This document shows, one piece after another, positions 9,475-18,644 of a DNA stretch of 64,000 bases. The position numbers and the translations under genes are program-made. The DNA is taken from the NCBI GenBank assembly GCA_021296235.1, contig JAGWAS010000010.1:40405-104404 (forward strand), given 5' to 3'. The stretch comes from Paracoccaceae bacterium. Lineage in GTDB: Bacteria > Pseudomonadota > Alphaproteobacteria > Rhodobacterales > Rhodobacteraceae. Each line of letters opens with the position of its first letter. The stretch's first letter is position 1. Below the pieces are notes generated by a model, which was not told the origin of the DNA, did not search any database, and saw nothing but the letters and a program-made list of their open reading frames with translations.

Positions 9475-11253
9475 ATGCACCAGTACCGGACCCACAACTG
9501 TGCAGAACTCAGACGGCAGGATGTCGGAGAGACAGTTCGACTTTCTGGCTGGGTGCATCGAATCCGCGACCATGGCGGCATTCTCTTCATTGATCTGCGC
9601 GACCATTATGGGATCACCCAAGTGCTTGCCGATCCCGACAGCGACGTCTTTGCCAAGGTTGGCGAACTGCGCGCCGAATCCGTTGTGAGGGTGGACGGGC
9701 AGGTTCGAATGAGAGATGCCGAACTGATCAACAGCAAGCTTGAGACTGGCGACATTGAGGTGTTCATAAGGGATCTTGATGTGCTCGGCGCAGCCGAGGA
9801 ACTGCCGCTGCCGGTTTTCGGAGAACTCGAATATCCTGAAGAAACCAGACTGAAATACCGGTTTCTCGATCTGAGGCGGAGTGCGATACACGAACGGATC
9901 ATGCTCAGGTCCAGGGTGATTGCGGCGCTTCGCCGGCACATGTGCGATCGCGGATTTACTGAATTCCAGACACCGATCCTAACTGTATCCTCGCCGGAGG
10001 GAGCCAGGGACTTTCTGGTTCCTTCAAGGCTTCACAACGGCAAGTTCTACGCTCTTCCGCAGGCGCCGCAACAGTTCAAGCAGTTCATCATGATTGCCGG
10101 TTTCGACAAGTATTTCCAGATCGCCCCCTGCTTTCGCGATGAAGATCCGCGGGCCGACAGGTCGCCCGGCGAGTTCTATCAACTTGACATCGAAATGAGC
10201 TTCGCCACGCAGGAGGATGTGTTCGGCGTCGTTGAACCGGTCATGAAGGACGTGTTTCGTGAATTCGGCGGTGGCAAGGAGGTTTCCGATACCTTTCCCC
10301 GGATCACGTTCCGGGAAAGCATGCTGCGTTTCGGCACGGACAAGCCCGACCTGCGAAATCCGATCCGGATGGAGGAAGTCAGTGAGCACTTCCGGGAATC
10401 CGGCTTCCGCATATTTGCGTCCCTGCTCGAAAACGAAGGAAATGAAGTTCGCGCGATCCCTGCACCCGGTGGCGGCAGCCGTCGGTTCTGCGACCGCATG
10501 AACGTCTTTGCCCAGAAGCTGGGATTGCCGGGAATGGGTTACATTTTCTGGCGCCCCAAAGAGGATGGGCTTGAGGGTGCAGGGCCTTTGGCCAGCAACA
10601 TCGGCTCCGAAAGGACAGAGGCGATCCGCCAGCAGCTGAACCTCGGGGAAGGCGATGCGGCATTCTTCCTCGGTGGCAGGCCTGCGGCATTCGAGGCTGT
10701 GGCTGCAAGGGCACGTGATGAAATCGGTCGGGAACTCGGCCTTGTCGGCGAGGATCGCTACGAGTTTTGCTGGATAACTGATTTTCCCATGTTCGAGCGG
10801 GATGAGGAGACGGGTGAACTTGAATTTTCGCACAACCCGTTTTCGATGCCGCAGGGGGAGATGGATGCCCTGGAGAGGGAGGATCCGCTCAATGTACTTG
10901 GATTCCAGTATGACCTTGTTTGCAACGGCGTGGAACTGTCCTCGGGGGCTGTGCGCAACCACAGTTTGGATATTCTCTACCGGACGTTTGGGATTGTCGG
11001 GCACGAAAGGGAATATGTTGACCGGAATTTCGGCGGAATGGTGAATGCTCTCCGGTACGGTGCACCGCCACATGCGGGCATTGCGCCGGGGGTCGACAGG
11101 ATTGTCATGCTGCTCGCTGGGGTTGAGAACATTCGGGAAGTGGCGATGTTCCCACTGAATCAACGGGCCGAAGACTTGATGTTGGGTGCACCAACACCAC
11201 CGACCAACGAAGCCCTGCGTGATTTGGGCCTTCGGACGGTTGAGAGCGATTAA
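9475..11253 (+). CDS. aspS: Aspartyl-tRNA synthetase, probably non-discriminating (Asp/Asn)
   Basis: A 592-residue class II synthetase of bacterial type: N-terminal OB-fold anticodon domain, catalytic core, inserted GAD domain and the closing motif 3 ([13 protein letters not shown]). It charges tRNA-Asp. The anticodon domain has RDHGG around residues 31-35. A His at this place is the state reported for non-discriminating AspRS, which also mischarges tRNA-Asn for amidation by GatCAB, whereas discriminating enzymes such as that of E. coli have Leu (RDLGS). The ATG at 9475 follows GGAG by eight bases and is preferred over the TTG two codons upstream. Confidence 0.96.
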   Translation: MHQYRTHNCAELRRQDVGETVRLSGWVHRIRDHGGILFIDLRDHYGITQVLADPDSDVFAKVGELRAESVVRVDGQVRMRDAELINSKLETGDIEVFIRDLDVLGAAEELPLPVFGELEYPEETRLKYRFLDLRRSAIHERIMLRSRVIAALRRHMCDRGFTEFQTPILTVSSPEGARDFLVPSRLHNGKFYALPQAPQQFKQFIMIAGFDKYFQIAPCFRDEDPRADRSPGEFYQLDIEMSFATQEDVFGVVEPVMKDVFREFGGGKEVSDTFPRITFRESMLRFGTDKPDLRNPIRMEEVSEHFRESGFRIFASLLENEGNEVRAIPAPGGGSRRFCDRMNVFAQKLGLPGMGYIFWRPKEDGLEGAGPLASNIGSERTEAIRQQLNLGEGDAAFFLGGRPAAFEAVAARARDEIGRELGLVGEDRYEFCWITDFPMFERDEETGELEFSHNPFSMPQGEMDALEREDPLNVLGFQYDLVCNGVELSSGAVRNHSLDILYRTFGIVGHEREYVDRNFGGMVNALRYGAPPHAGIAPGVDRIVMLLAGVENIREVAMFPLNQRAEDLMLGAPTPPTNEALRDLGLRTVESD

Positions 11254-11495
11254 GTCGGAATTTCCGAATTTGTCAGGCCGAAATTCCTTCTGCATCCCGT
11301 TGCACGATTTCGGCGGTGGCAGGGCGGAAGCGGACGGCACCTGCGGTTGGCACCATTCGGAATGATCGAGGCTGACGGAAATCCCGTTTGTTCCTCCTCC
11401 TGAATCTGGTGTTGCTTGTCGGGCCAGATTGCAGTTCCCTTCATTCACAATTCGCATGACGGATCCACAATGTCCCAGGCGATGGAGGCACCGAT

Positions 11496-12728
11496 ATGAG
11501 CCAGCGAAACTTGGAACCTGAATCCTTAAATCCAAATGATGTGCTTCGAAGCTCCTTGGAACTTCCCTGTGGCACAATCCTAAAAAACCGACTGGTGAAA
11601 TCAGCCATGTCGGACTCGCTTGGGAATGGCGAAGGTGATCCAACCGAGGCTCAGATTCGGCTCTACGAAAGATGGGCGCATGGGGGTGTGGCAGTGTCGA
11701 TCATTGGTGAGGTCCAAGGTGATCCCCGCTATCCGGAGAAACCCGGAAACCTGGTGTTGGGAGCAAATGCGGATAAGCGGGCAATAAAAGCACTGGTCAG
11801 CCGCTCCACGGTTGATTGTGCTCAAATATGGCCGCAACTCGGTCATGCCGGTGCCCTTTCGCACCTGCCGATCAGCCGGCCGAAGGGCCCATCTGCGCTG
11901 GATATTGAAGGTCTCCAATGCGCCGGCATGTCAGTCGAAGATATCCAGGAGTTGACACATATGTATGCAGCAACCGCTGCATACGCTCAGAGTGCAGGAT
12001 TTGGCGGCGTTCATATCCACGCCGGGCACGGATTTCTGCTCAGTCAATTCCTGTCTCCCTTGTTCAACCGCCGGGACGATCACTATGGCGGGCCGGTCGA
12101 AGCCCGATTCCGAATAATTCTCGAAGTGATAGAAGAGGTGCGGCGCGCGGTCGGACCGTCCTATCCCGTCGGAATCAAGATCAATTCGACGGACAAACTG
12201 GAAGGTGGCTTGACAGAAGCCGATGCGATGGAAGTGGTTCGCCTTCTTGATCAAACGTCGGTCGATCTGATTGACATAAGTGGCGGGACATACTTTCCGG
12301 GTGCGAAAGCAAGCTCTGAGGGATCTTCGGATGGAGGGCCATACTTTCTTGAATTTGCCAGACAAGCCAAAGGGGAAACCGAAGTGCCGCTGATGGTGAC
12401 TGGGGGCTTCAGACGTCGTGAGCAGGCAATGGATGCAGTGGCCAGTGGTGTTGCCGACTTGGTCGGTTTGGCGCGGGCCATGGTACTTGATACGCGGCTC
12501 GCGGAGGCTTGGTTGACAGGGGAGGGCGGAGACCCTGAGTTTCCAACATTCGAATCCCCGCCTCGCGGTGGAGTTACGGCGTGGTACACCATGCGATTAA
12601 CCGCATTGGGTGAGGACAGGGAAAGTGCTTTCGCGATGGATCCTCAGCTTGCGCTTCGCGTTTATGAAGAACGTGATGCGCAACGTTCAGTTAAATGGCT
12701 GGAAAAATACTGGGACTTAAATTCATAA
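11496..12728 (+). CDS. NADH:flavin oxidoreductase / Old Yellow Enzyme family protein
   Basis: A 410-residue FMN-dependent TIM-barrel oxidoreductase. Evidence is the N-terminal LKNRLVKSAMSD block, the substrate-proton region HIHAGHGFLLSQFLSP, the family phrase NRRDDHYGGPVEARFR, and the FMN-phosphate site VTGGFRRREQA followed by GLARAM. It lacks the Fe-S and C-terminal dinucleotide domains of dienoyl-CoA reductases or trimethylamine dehydrogenases, so it is a simple ene-reductase-like protein, presumably cytosolic. The physiological substrate is unknown. It sits between aspS and a nitroreductase gene on the same strand, but gaps of about 240 and 330 bases argue against a tight operon. Confidence 0.9.
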   Translation: MSQRNLEPESLNPNDVLRSSLELPCGTILKNRLVKSAMSDSLGNGEGDPTEAQIRLYERWAHGGVAVSIIGEVQGDPRYPEKPGNLVLGANADKRAIKALVSRSTVDCAQIWPQLGHAGALSHLPISRPKGPSALDIEGLQCAGMSVEDIQELTHMYAATAAYAQSAGFGGVHIHAGHGFLLSQFLSPLFNRRDDHYGGPVEARFRIILEVIEEVRRAVGPSYPVGIKINSTDKLEGGLTEADAMEVVRLLDQTSVDLIDISGGTYFPGAKASSEGSSDGGPYFLEFARQAKGETEVPLMVTGGFRRREQAMDAVASGVADLVGLARAMVLDTRLAEAWLTGEGGDPEFPTFESPPRGGVTAWYTMRLTALGEDRESAFAMDPQLALRVYEERDAQRSVKWLEKYWDLNS

Positions 12729-13054
12729 CTTGAAAACCGCATGCCTTTCCGTGTCCTGCCCCTGCACCCCCGCGACATGTGATCTCAAAACACCCTCGGA
12801 CCAATCGTCGGGGAAGGGATTGACAGCGAACGGCCAATGCGTGCGAGGCAACGGTTGTTATTGGCATTGTATCTTGACTGGGCCCGGTCGGCGCATCATT
12901 CCAGATCGGTCAATGCATCAACTTGGTTTTGGGAATCGCTGTCTGCTTGGCTGATCAGGATCAATCTGGCGTAGCCCAACTCCACTGTGACAATTTACGC
13001 GGTAAGCTGATAGTTGCGGATTTCCCAAAATTTCCTGACACCGGAACCCAACAA
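12729..13054. other. Intergenic region before the nitroreductase gene
   Basis: About 325 bases. An in-frame upstream extension of the nitroreductase frame reaches 12923 but has no family similarity. No other signal was recognised. Confidence 0.4.
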
Positions 13055-13633
13055 ATGAAGAAAGCAAATTCCGAAGTCCTAGAGTTCATCAATTCTCGCC
13101 GGTCCTACCCGACACTCGTGATTTCGCCGCCAGTGCCAACACGGGAGGAACTCCTTGAACTCCTGAAAGCGGCGGCCAGGGTGCCCGATCACGGCAAGTT
13201 GGAGCCTTGGCGGTTCCTGGTGATCGAACAACCGAAGCTGACGGAAGTTGCAGAGAGGCTGAGGGTGCGGGGATTGGAACTTGGAAAGGCCGAATCGCTT
13301 GTGGGAAAGGCCTCGGAGGTCTTTGCCAAGGCCAGCCTGGTTGTTGCGGTAATTGGCTCGCCTGACCTTTCGGCCAAGATCCCAGCGGTCGAGCAACAGC
13401 TTTCTGCTGGTGCCGCATGCCTTTCACTGTTGAACGCCGCTCTTGCGTCAGGTTGGGCGGCTAGCTGGGTAACCGGTTTCGGCGCTCATGACGGCGCGTT
13501 CCGCGAGGAAGTTTTCAATCTTGCGTCGCATGAGTTTATTGCCGGCTTTGTTCACATCGGCACGGCAGGTGCTCCACCGCCGGATCGGCCGCGCCCCGAC
13601 ATCGCCGCCATCACAGAATGGTATGATGGCTGA
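13055..13633 (+). CDS. Nitroreductase family protein (YdjA-like)
   Basis: A 192-residue flavin (FMN) reductase of the single-domain nitroreductase family. It begins MKKANSEVLEFINSRRSYP. The phosphate-binding RRS near residues 14-16, the AARVPDHGKLEPWRF block around residues 42-56 and the Gly-rich end resemble the YdjA subgroup, small NAD(P)H-dependent enzymes with poorly defined substrates. The ATG at 13055 was chosen because family similarity starts exactly there; the frame extends 44 codons further 5' without conserved character. Cytosolic, probably a homodimer. No operon partner is evident. Confidence 0.88.
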   Translation: MKKANSEVLEFINSRRSYPTLVISPPVPTREELLELLKAAARVPDHGKLEPWRFLVIEQPKLTEVAERLRVRGLELGKAESLVGKASEVFAKASLVVAVIGSPDLSAKIPAVEQQLSAGAACLSLLNAALASGWAASWVTGFGAHDGAFREEVFNLASHEFIAGFVHIGTAGAPPPDRPRPDIAAITEWYDG

Positions 13634-14055
13634 TTCAGTGGCAGGGCAGAATTCGGCTCGCTGTATTGGACCTGTGCAAGAGTGACGGCGGGCGAATTCC
13701 GCCGGTTTCATGGATATCAATTGCATTGAGGGCCTGCGGCTGACCACTGCCGTCTCCCCTCTTATCTACTGTCCGCCGGGATAGGCGATTCGGCGCCACC
13801 GACCGGCATCTTCAGACGCGCCGCCGATCTGTCGCCATCAAAAGTCCCGTTGTTTGCCGGTCTCGGCCCTCAGCCAAGCGGGACCGGATTCAATCTTGAT
13901 GCTGATCGGTTCCTTGACTATTGTTTTGCAGGCTTGACGAGGGACACAAAGGGTCTGTCCTGGCCTCGTAAAGATGCTTGTCTCAGGGCTTTGATCGGAC
14001 AAAAGTCAAACGTCCTGTAGTCGTCATGCAATCCAACAATGGGGAGCTTCCTGAA
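13634..14055. other. Intergenic region before the PotD-like gene
   Basis: About 420 bases. A short GC-rich dyad near 13688-13705 (GGCGG and CCGCC arms around GCGAATT) lies downstream of the nitroreductase gene but has no T-run. It may be a weak termination or stability element. The rest should include the promoter of the solute-binding protein gene. Confidence 0.4.
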
Positions 14056-15099
14056 ATGAAAATACTTCGCAGCCTTCGCACAGCGTGCCTTGTGACCGTG
14101 TTGGTCGGGCCGTCATTTGCTGCCGACGGGGAGTTGGTGATTCTCGATTGGGCGGGATACGACGATCCAGAATTCGTCCGTCCCTACATTGAGATGCACG
14201 GAGACGCACCAACCTACTCGCTCTTCGGTGAGGAGGAGGAAGCCTTCAACAAGCTCAGGTCGGGATTCGGTGCGGATGTGTCGCATCCTTGTTCCCAATC
14301 CGTTTCCAAGTGGAGGGACGCGGGCGTCATTGAGCCCATTGATCCTGCGCGGATTGAACGTTGGGGTGAGGTAAACGAGGTCATGAAGGAAGCATTCAAG
14401 TTCGACGGTGACTACTACCTGCTGCCGGCGGACTGGGGAACGACCGCGGTGACCTACAGATCCGACCTTGTCGATGAAGCTGATGTTGCTTCCCTCCAAG
14501 TGTTCCTGGATCCGAAGTTTCAGGGCCGCACCTCGATTGCCGACAATGTCGATGACGCTTACGCGCTGGCCTTGCTGGCAACCGGCGTTGCCGATTGGAC
14601 AAAGGCGACCATGGAGGATGTCGAAAAGGCTTCAGAATGGCTGCGCATGGCCCACCGGAATGTCCGGACGTATTGGGCCGATGGTGCCGAATTGTCATCG
14701 TTGATGGCCAGTGGCGAGGTTTTGGTGTCTTGGGCCTGGAACGAAACCCCAACCACCATGTCGGCTGACGGACACGAAGTGAGGGCCAACCGAGAGACGG
14801 TGGAAGGTTCGTCATCCTGGTTCTGTGGATATGTCAATGTAGCAAATGGCCCCAATTCCGAGGACAGGGTCTATGACTTCTTCAACGCATGGTTGGACCC
14901 CGGTACGGCGACCTACATCGTAACCGAATGGGGCTACGGACACGGAAATCAAGCGGCCATGGATGCACTTGGCGTCGAGGCCCTTGATGCTGTTGGTCTC
15001 GGCGAGGTCAGTGTTCCGGTTTTGGCTCAGGTGCCGATCGACCATGAAATCCGCGATGCCATGATCAAGGAATTCGAACTGATCAAGGCAGGGTTCTGA
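14056..15099 (+). CDS. Spermidine/putrescine-type ABC transporter substrate-binding protein (PotD/PotF-like), orphan
   Basis: A 347-residue periplasmic binding protein with a Sec signal peptide (MKILRSLRTACLVTVLVGPSFA, cleavage probably after Ala22). The mature protein starts with the ILDWAGYDDP segment of polyamine binding proteins and has the diagnostic LLPADWGTTAVTYR hinge block near residue 125. It would deliver a polyamine or other cation to an inner-membrane ABC permease. No permease or ATPase is adjacent. A potBCA set without its own binding protein lies about 11.6 kb downstream on the opposite strand. The ATG at 14056 follows a GGGGAG ribosome-binding site. Confidence 0.88.
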   Translation: MKILRSLRTACLVTVLVGPSFAADGELVILDWAGYDDPEFVRPYIEMHGDAPTYSLFGEEEEAFNKLRSGFGADVSHPCSQSVSKWRDAGVIEPIDPARIERWGEVNEVMKEAFKFDGDYYLLPADWGTTAVTYRSDLVDEADVASLQVFLDPKFQGRTSIADNVDDAYALALLATGVADWTKATMEDVEKASEWLRMAHRNVRTYWADGAELSSLMASGEVLVSWAWNETPTTMSADGHEVRANRETVEGSSSWFCGYVNVANGPNSEDRVYDFFNAWLDPGTATYIVTEWGYGHGNQAAMDALGVEALDAVGLGEVSVPVLAQVPIDHEIRDAMIKEFELIKAGF

Positions 15100-15503
15100 T
15101 CGAATCGTCTGATCCCGAATCCCATTCTGGACAATGCGGCTGGACGGAGGCGAATCAACGCTCCTTTTTCCGGCTGCCGGAAGTGGTGTGTGCGGTGTGT
15201 ACTGGATAACCTCGACCGAATTCGGTGAAGTGTGATTTGAAGCGTGGCCATTGGGTTGGAGGTTGAACGTTCACGAGTTTTGCAACCGCGTATTTTGGCC
15301 CATAGATTCACTTTCAGAATTGGGGTTGATATCAAGCCGTGAATTGAAATATATGGCGTGCCGCCATTATCGGTGGCATCCGGAAGCCCAATTGAATTTG
15401 GGCAAGACGGTTAGCGACCTGCTGGACTCGGAGGAGGAGGCTGCCCCAATGGCAAGTGGGCACTCTTGGTTCGCGGGACTTCGGTCACAGTCAGGAGAGG
15501 AAA
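15100..15503. other. Intergenic region upstream of the TRAP operon
   Basis: About 400 bases that should contain the TRAP operon promoter. An imperfect inverted repeat (TGCCGCC, six-base spacer ATTATC, GGTGGCA) at 15359-15378 is a candidate operator. There is no protein-like sequence. Confidence 0.35.
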
Positions 15504-16607
15504 ATGACAGACAATATCAATAGACGAAAATTCATCCGCGGAGGTGCGGTCGCGGCTGCCTCGGCGGGAGCACTCGCCGCCCCTTCGGTTGCCCGCGCCG
15601 AGCCGGTAAATTTAAAGATGCAAGCTGCCTGGGGCGGGGGAATCTTTCTTGAAAACGCTCAGTCCTATGTCGACAGGGTTCACGCAATGTCGGGTGATGC
15701 ACTGAAAATCGATCTGCTTTCGGTGAATTCCGTTGTGAAGACCAGTCAGATGCAGGACGCGGTTCACCGTGGCGTTCTTGATGCGATCCACTACGTGCCT
15801 GCATACTGGTACTCGAAATCGAAGACGGCGTCCCTCTTCGGAACCGGGCCGTGCTTCGGTTGGTCCAGTCAGGAAGTCCTGGGTTGGGTTCACTACGGTG
15901 GCGGTCAGGAACTGTTCGAAGAACTTATGGATGAACTGCGACTGAACATCGTTTCGTTCTTCAACAGCCCGATGCCGGCACAGCCGCTTGGTTGGTTCAA
16001 TGAGCAGATTACCGATGCAAGCCAGATGAACGGTCTGAAGTACAGAACCGTTGGTCTCGCGGCCGATGTCCTGTTGGAAATGGGCATGTCCGTGGTGCAG
16101 CTTCCCGGAGGCGAGATCCAGCCTGCGATGAAGTCAGGCCTCATTGATGCTGCTGAATTCAACAATCCGACTTCGGACCGTGACTTCGGCATGCAGGACG
16201 TGTCCAAGCACTATCATCTTGCCTCGTTCCACCAGAGCCAGGAATTCTTCGAAATTTCCTTCAACAAGAGGAAGTTCGAATCCCTTTCGCCGGAACTTCA
16301 GGCAATTCTTCGGCATGCCTCTGAGGCAGAAAACTCAAACTTCTATTGGCACAACACCAAACGGTATGCTGAGGACCTTACGACGCTCCGTGACGAACAG
16401 GGTGTCAATGTATACCGGACTCCGGACTCGGTTATGGCTGAGCAACTCAAGGCTTGGGATATCGTCATTGAGCGTCTGGCCAATGAGGATTCGTTCTTTG
16501 CCAAGGTCATCGACAGTCAGAAGACCTACGCCGAGGAGGTTATGGGCTACCTCAATCTGAACCAGCCGGACTACAAGCTGGCCTACGATCACTATTTCGG
16601 ATCGTGA
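15504..16607 (+). CDS. TRAP transporter substrate-binding protein (DctP family) with Tat signal
   Basis: A 367-residue periplasmic receptor of a TRAP (tripartite ATP-independent periplasmic) transporter. The N-terminus has twin arginines (INRRKFIRGG, Arg7-Arg8), a hydrophobic stretch and an Ala-x-Ala site near residues 28-32, typical of Tat export. The body includes PMPAQPLGWF and GLKYRTVGLAADVLLEMGMS, the segment holding the conserved substrate-carboxylate Arg, and the family phrase GGEIQPAMKSGLIDAAEFNNP. This places it in the DctP branch whose ligands are usually organic or keto acids. The start follows AGGAGAGGAA. It heads the operon with DctQ, DctM and an amidase. Confidence 0.93.
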   Translation: MTDNINRRKFIRGGAVAAASAGALAAPSVARAEPVNLKMQAAWGGGIFLENAQSYVDRVHAMSGDALKIDLLSVNSVVKTSQMQDAVHRGVLDAIHYVPAYWYSKSKTASLFGTGPCFGWSSQEVLGWVHYGGGQELFEELMDELRLNIVSFFNSPMPAQPLGWFNEQITDASQMNGLKYRTVGLAADVLLEMGMSVVQLPGGEIQPAMKSGLIDAAEFNNPTSDRDFGMQDVSKHYHLASFHQSQEFFEISFNKRKFESLSPELQAILRHASEAENSNFYWHNTKRYAEDLTTLRDEQGVNVYRTPDSVMAEQLKAWDIVIERLANEDSFFAKVIDSQKTYAEEVMGYLNLNQPDYKLAYDHYFGS

Positions 16608-16617
16608 ATTGAACTGA

Positions 16618-16643
16618 GTGGGGAGGTTTTCGAACCTCTCCAC
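16618..16643 (+). promoter_or_regulatory. Intercistronic hairpin with TTCG loop between the TRAP receptor and small permease genes
   Basis: Eleven-base arms GTGGGGAGGTT and AACCTCTCCAC (one G-U wobble) enclose a TTCG loop, 11 bases after the receptor stop. There is no T-run. It would stabilise the receptor mRNA end or attenuate transcription so that receptor exceeds permease, a common arrangement in binding-protein operons. The role is inferred. Confidence 0.65.
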
Positions 16644-16660
16644 CCCCCTCGGAATTCACC

Positions 16661-17233
16661 ATGAAAAGACTAGTCCGTACTATTGAAGGGATAAGTGTGT
16701 GGACGGGCCGGGCTTTCGGCTGGTGCATACTCGTCCTGACATTTTCTGTCGCATATGAAGTGGTCGTCCGCTACGTTTTCAATACTCCCACCGTATGGGC
16801 ATTTGACATGATGGTGCAGATGTATGGGGCACTGTTTCTGATGGCGGGCCCTTATGCACTGGCGCAGGATGCGCATGTTCGCGGCGACGTGGTCTACCGG
16901 CTTTTTCCCGTCAGGTGGCAGGCGCGGGTCGATTTCGTTCTCTACATTCTGTTCTTCTTTCCTGGCATGTTGGCTCTTTTTTGGTTCGGATACGAAATCG
17001 CGGCCGACAGCTGGCGTTACAAGGAGGTCAGCTGGAACAGCCCGGCACGCATCCAGATATATTTCTTCAAAACCCTGATACCCGTTGCCGGATTCTTGCT
17101 GATTGTACAGGGCGTTGCCGAGATGATCCGTTGCTGGAATGCGATGCAGACAGGAAAGTGGATGGAACGGTTGGACGACGCCAGGGAAACCGAGGACGTC
17201 CTCATTGAAAATCCGGGAAGTGGCCTGAATTAG
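16661..17233 (+). CDS. TRAP transporter small permease subunit (DctQ family)
   Basis: A 190-residue inner-membrane protein with four predicted membrane segments (about residues 17-37, 50-68, 87-110 and 130-150). It carries the DctQ signature region RYVFNTPTVWAFDMMVQMYG after the first helix and the HVRGDVVY motif. It pairs with DctM to form the Na+-coupled permease of the TRAP system fed by the upstream receptor. It lies 53 bases after the receptor stop, with the hairpin between, and 35 bases before the chosen start of DctM. Confidence 0.92.
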   Translation: MKRLVRTIEGISVWTGRAFGWCILVLTFSVAYEVVVRYVFNTPTVWAFDMMVQMYGALFLMAGPYALAQDAHVRGDVVYRLFPVRWQARVDFVLYILFFFPGMLALFWFGYEIAADSWRYKEVSWNSPARIQIYFFKTLIPVAGFLLIVQGVAEMIRCWNAMQTGKWMERLDDARETEDVLIENPGSGLN

Positions 17234-17268
17234 GCAGAACTCAACCGGACCTTTTGCAGGCTATCGAA

Positions 17269-18633
17269 ATGACCAATCCCGAATTAGCAATTGTAATGCT
17301 GTGCCTGTTCATTGTGCTGGTGCTGCTCGGATTTCCCATTGCGTTCACTCTTGTGGCGATCGGCGTGGCCTTTGGATACTATGCCTACTATCAAGGCGGC
17401 ATCGAGACGTTCGGTGATCTCCTCAACAACAACATCTTCTATCTGCTGAACCAGAACACCTACTCGGTGATGGAGAACGACACGCTGGTGGCGATCCCAT
17501 TGTTCCTGTTCATGGGATATGTGGTTGAACGGGCCGATATCGTAACCCGGCTGTTCTATTCACTTCAAATGGCGGCGCGAAACCTTCCCGGCTCCTTGGC
17601 CATTGCTGCCTTGATTACCTGCACCGTGTTTTCGACCGCATCCGGCATCGTGGGTGCCGTCGTTACCCTGATGGGGTTGTTGGCGTTTCCGGCGATGGCG
17701 AATGCCGCCTATGACAAGAGGTTTGCATCCGGTGTCATCTGCGCCGGCGGGACGCTCGGAATACTCATTCCACCTTCGATCATGCTGATTGTCTATGCTG
17801 CGATCGCCGAATTGTCGCCACTGAGGCTCTATGCGGCGGCCATGTTTCCCGGGCTGCTGCTGGCCGGACTCTACATTCTCTATGTGATTGGAAGGGCTCT
17901 GATCAATCCGGATATCGCACCAAAACCCAAGTTGCAGGACATGCCGAACCGGCTGGCAATTTACCGCGAGCTTCTGATTTCCTTTGTTCCCCTGACCGTA
18001 CTCATAATGCTCGTGCTTGGTTCGATTTTGGGCGGTCTTGCAACACCTGCCGAAGCGGCGGCCATGGGCGCATTGGGCGGATTGGTGCTGGCCATTCTTT
18101 ACCGTTCACTTAACTGGCAGAAGGTCAAGGACAGCGTTTTCCTGACAGCGAAATCTACAGCAATGGTGTGCTGGCTGTTTGTCGGATCCTGGACGTTTGC
18201 GTCTGTGTTTTCATATCTGGGCGGACATGACGTGATTGAGCACTGGATCCTCGGCATGAACTTGGCACCATGGCAATTCCTTGTGCTGGTTCAATTGATC
18301 ATCTTCCTGCTTGGTTGGCCGCTTGAGTGGTCAGAAATTCTGATAATCTTCGTGCCAATCTTTCTGCCGATGCTGGATACATTCGGTGTCAATCCGTACT
18401 TCTTCGCAATGCTGGTGGCGCTGAACCTGCAGACTTCCTTCCTGACGCCACCGATGGCAATGTCCGCATATTATCTGAAGGGGGTGTTGCGATCGGAGAT
18501 TGAACTGATCGAAATATTCAAGGGGATATTGCCATATTTGGCCATAGTGATCCTTGCGATGTTCCTGATGTATCAGTTCCCCGGAATCGCCCTTTGGCTG
18601 CCTGATTACCTGTTTGGCGAATACATCCCCTGA
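17269..18633 (+). CDS. TRAP transporter large permease subunit (DctM family)
   Basis: A 454-residue polytopic inner-membrane protein, the transport subunit of the TRAP system. It has about 11-12 hydrophobic segments. Recognisable DctM blocks are FPIAFTLVAIGVAFGYY, AIPLFLFMGYVVERADI, the Gly-rich GTLGILIPPSIMLIVYA and the late FLTPPMAMSAYYLKGV. The ATG at 17269 is preferred over a TTG five codons earlier. An amidase gene starts 11 bases after the stop, suggesting that the imported compound or its product is an amide, nitrile-derived or amino-conjugated acid. Confidence 0.94.
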   Translation: MTNPELAIVMLCLFIVLVLLGFPIAFTLVAIGVAFGYYAYYQGGIETFGDLLNNNIFYLLNQNTYSVMENDTLVAIPLFLFMGYVVERADIVTRLFYSLQMAARNLPGSLAIAALITCTVFSTASGIVGAVVTLMGLLAFPAMANAAYDKRFASGVICAGGTLGILIPPSIMLIVYAAIAELSPLRLYAAAMFPGLLLAGLYILYVIGRALINPDIAPKPKLQDMPNRLAIYRELLISFVPLTVLIMLVLGSILGGLATPAEAAAMGALGGLVLAILYRSLNWQKVKDSVFLTAKSTAMVCWLFVGSWTFASVFSYLGGHDVIEHWILGMNLAPWQFLVLVQLIIFLLGWPLEWSEILIIFVPIFLPMLDTFGVNPYFFAMLVALNLQTSFLTPPMAMSAYYLKGVLRSEIELIEIFKGILPYLAIVILAMFLMYQFPGIALWLPDYLFGEYIP

Positions 18634-18644
18634 TTGGACGGTGG

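Noticed and set aside
11256..11286. Inverted repeat GGAATTTC/GAAATTCC after aspS as a terminator
   Set aside because: The loop is about 15 bases and there is no T-run; too weak to call.
10024..11643. Minus-strand open frame of 539 codons
   Set aside because: Lies antisense to aspS, whose protein is clearly conserved. The antisense translation has no recognisable family and is a product of codon bias.
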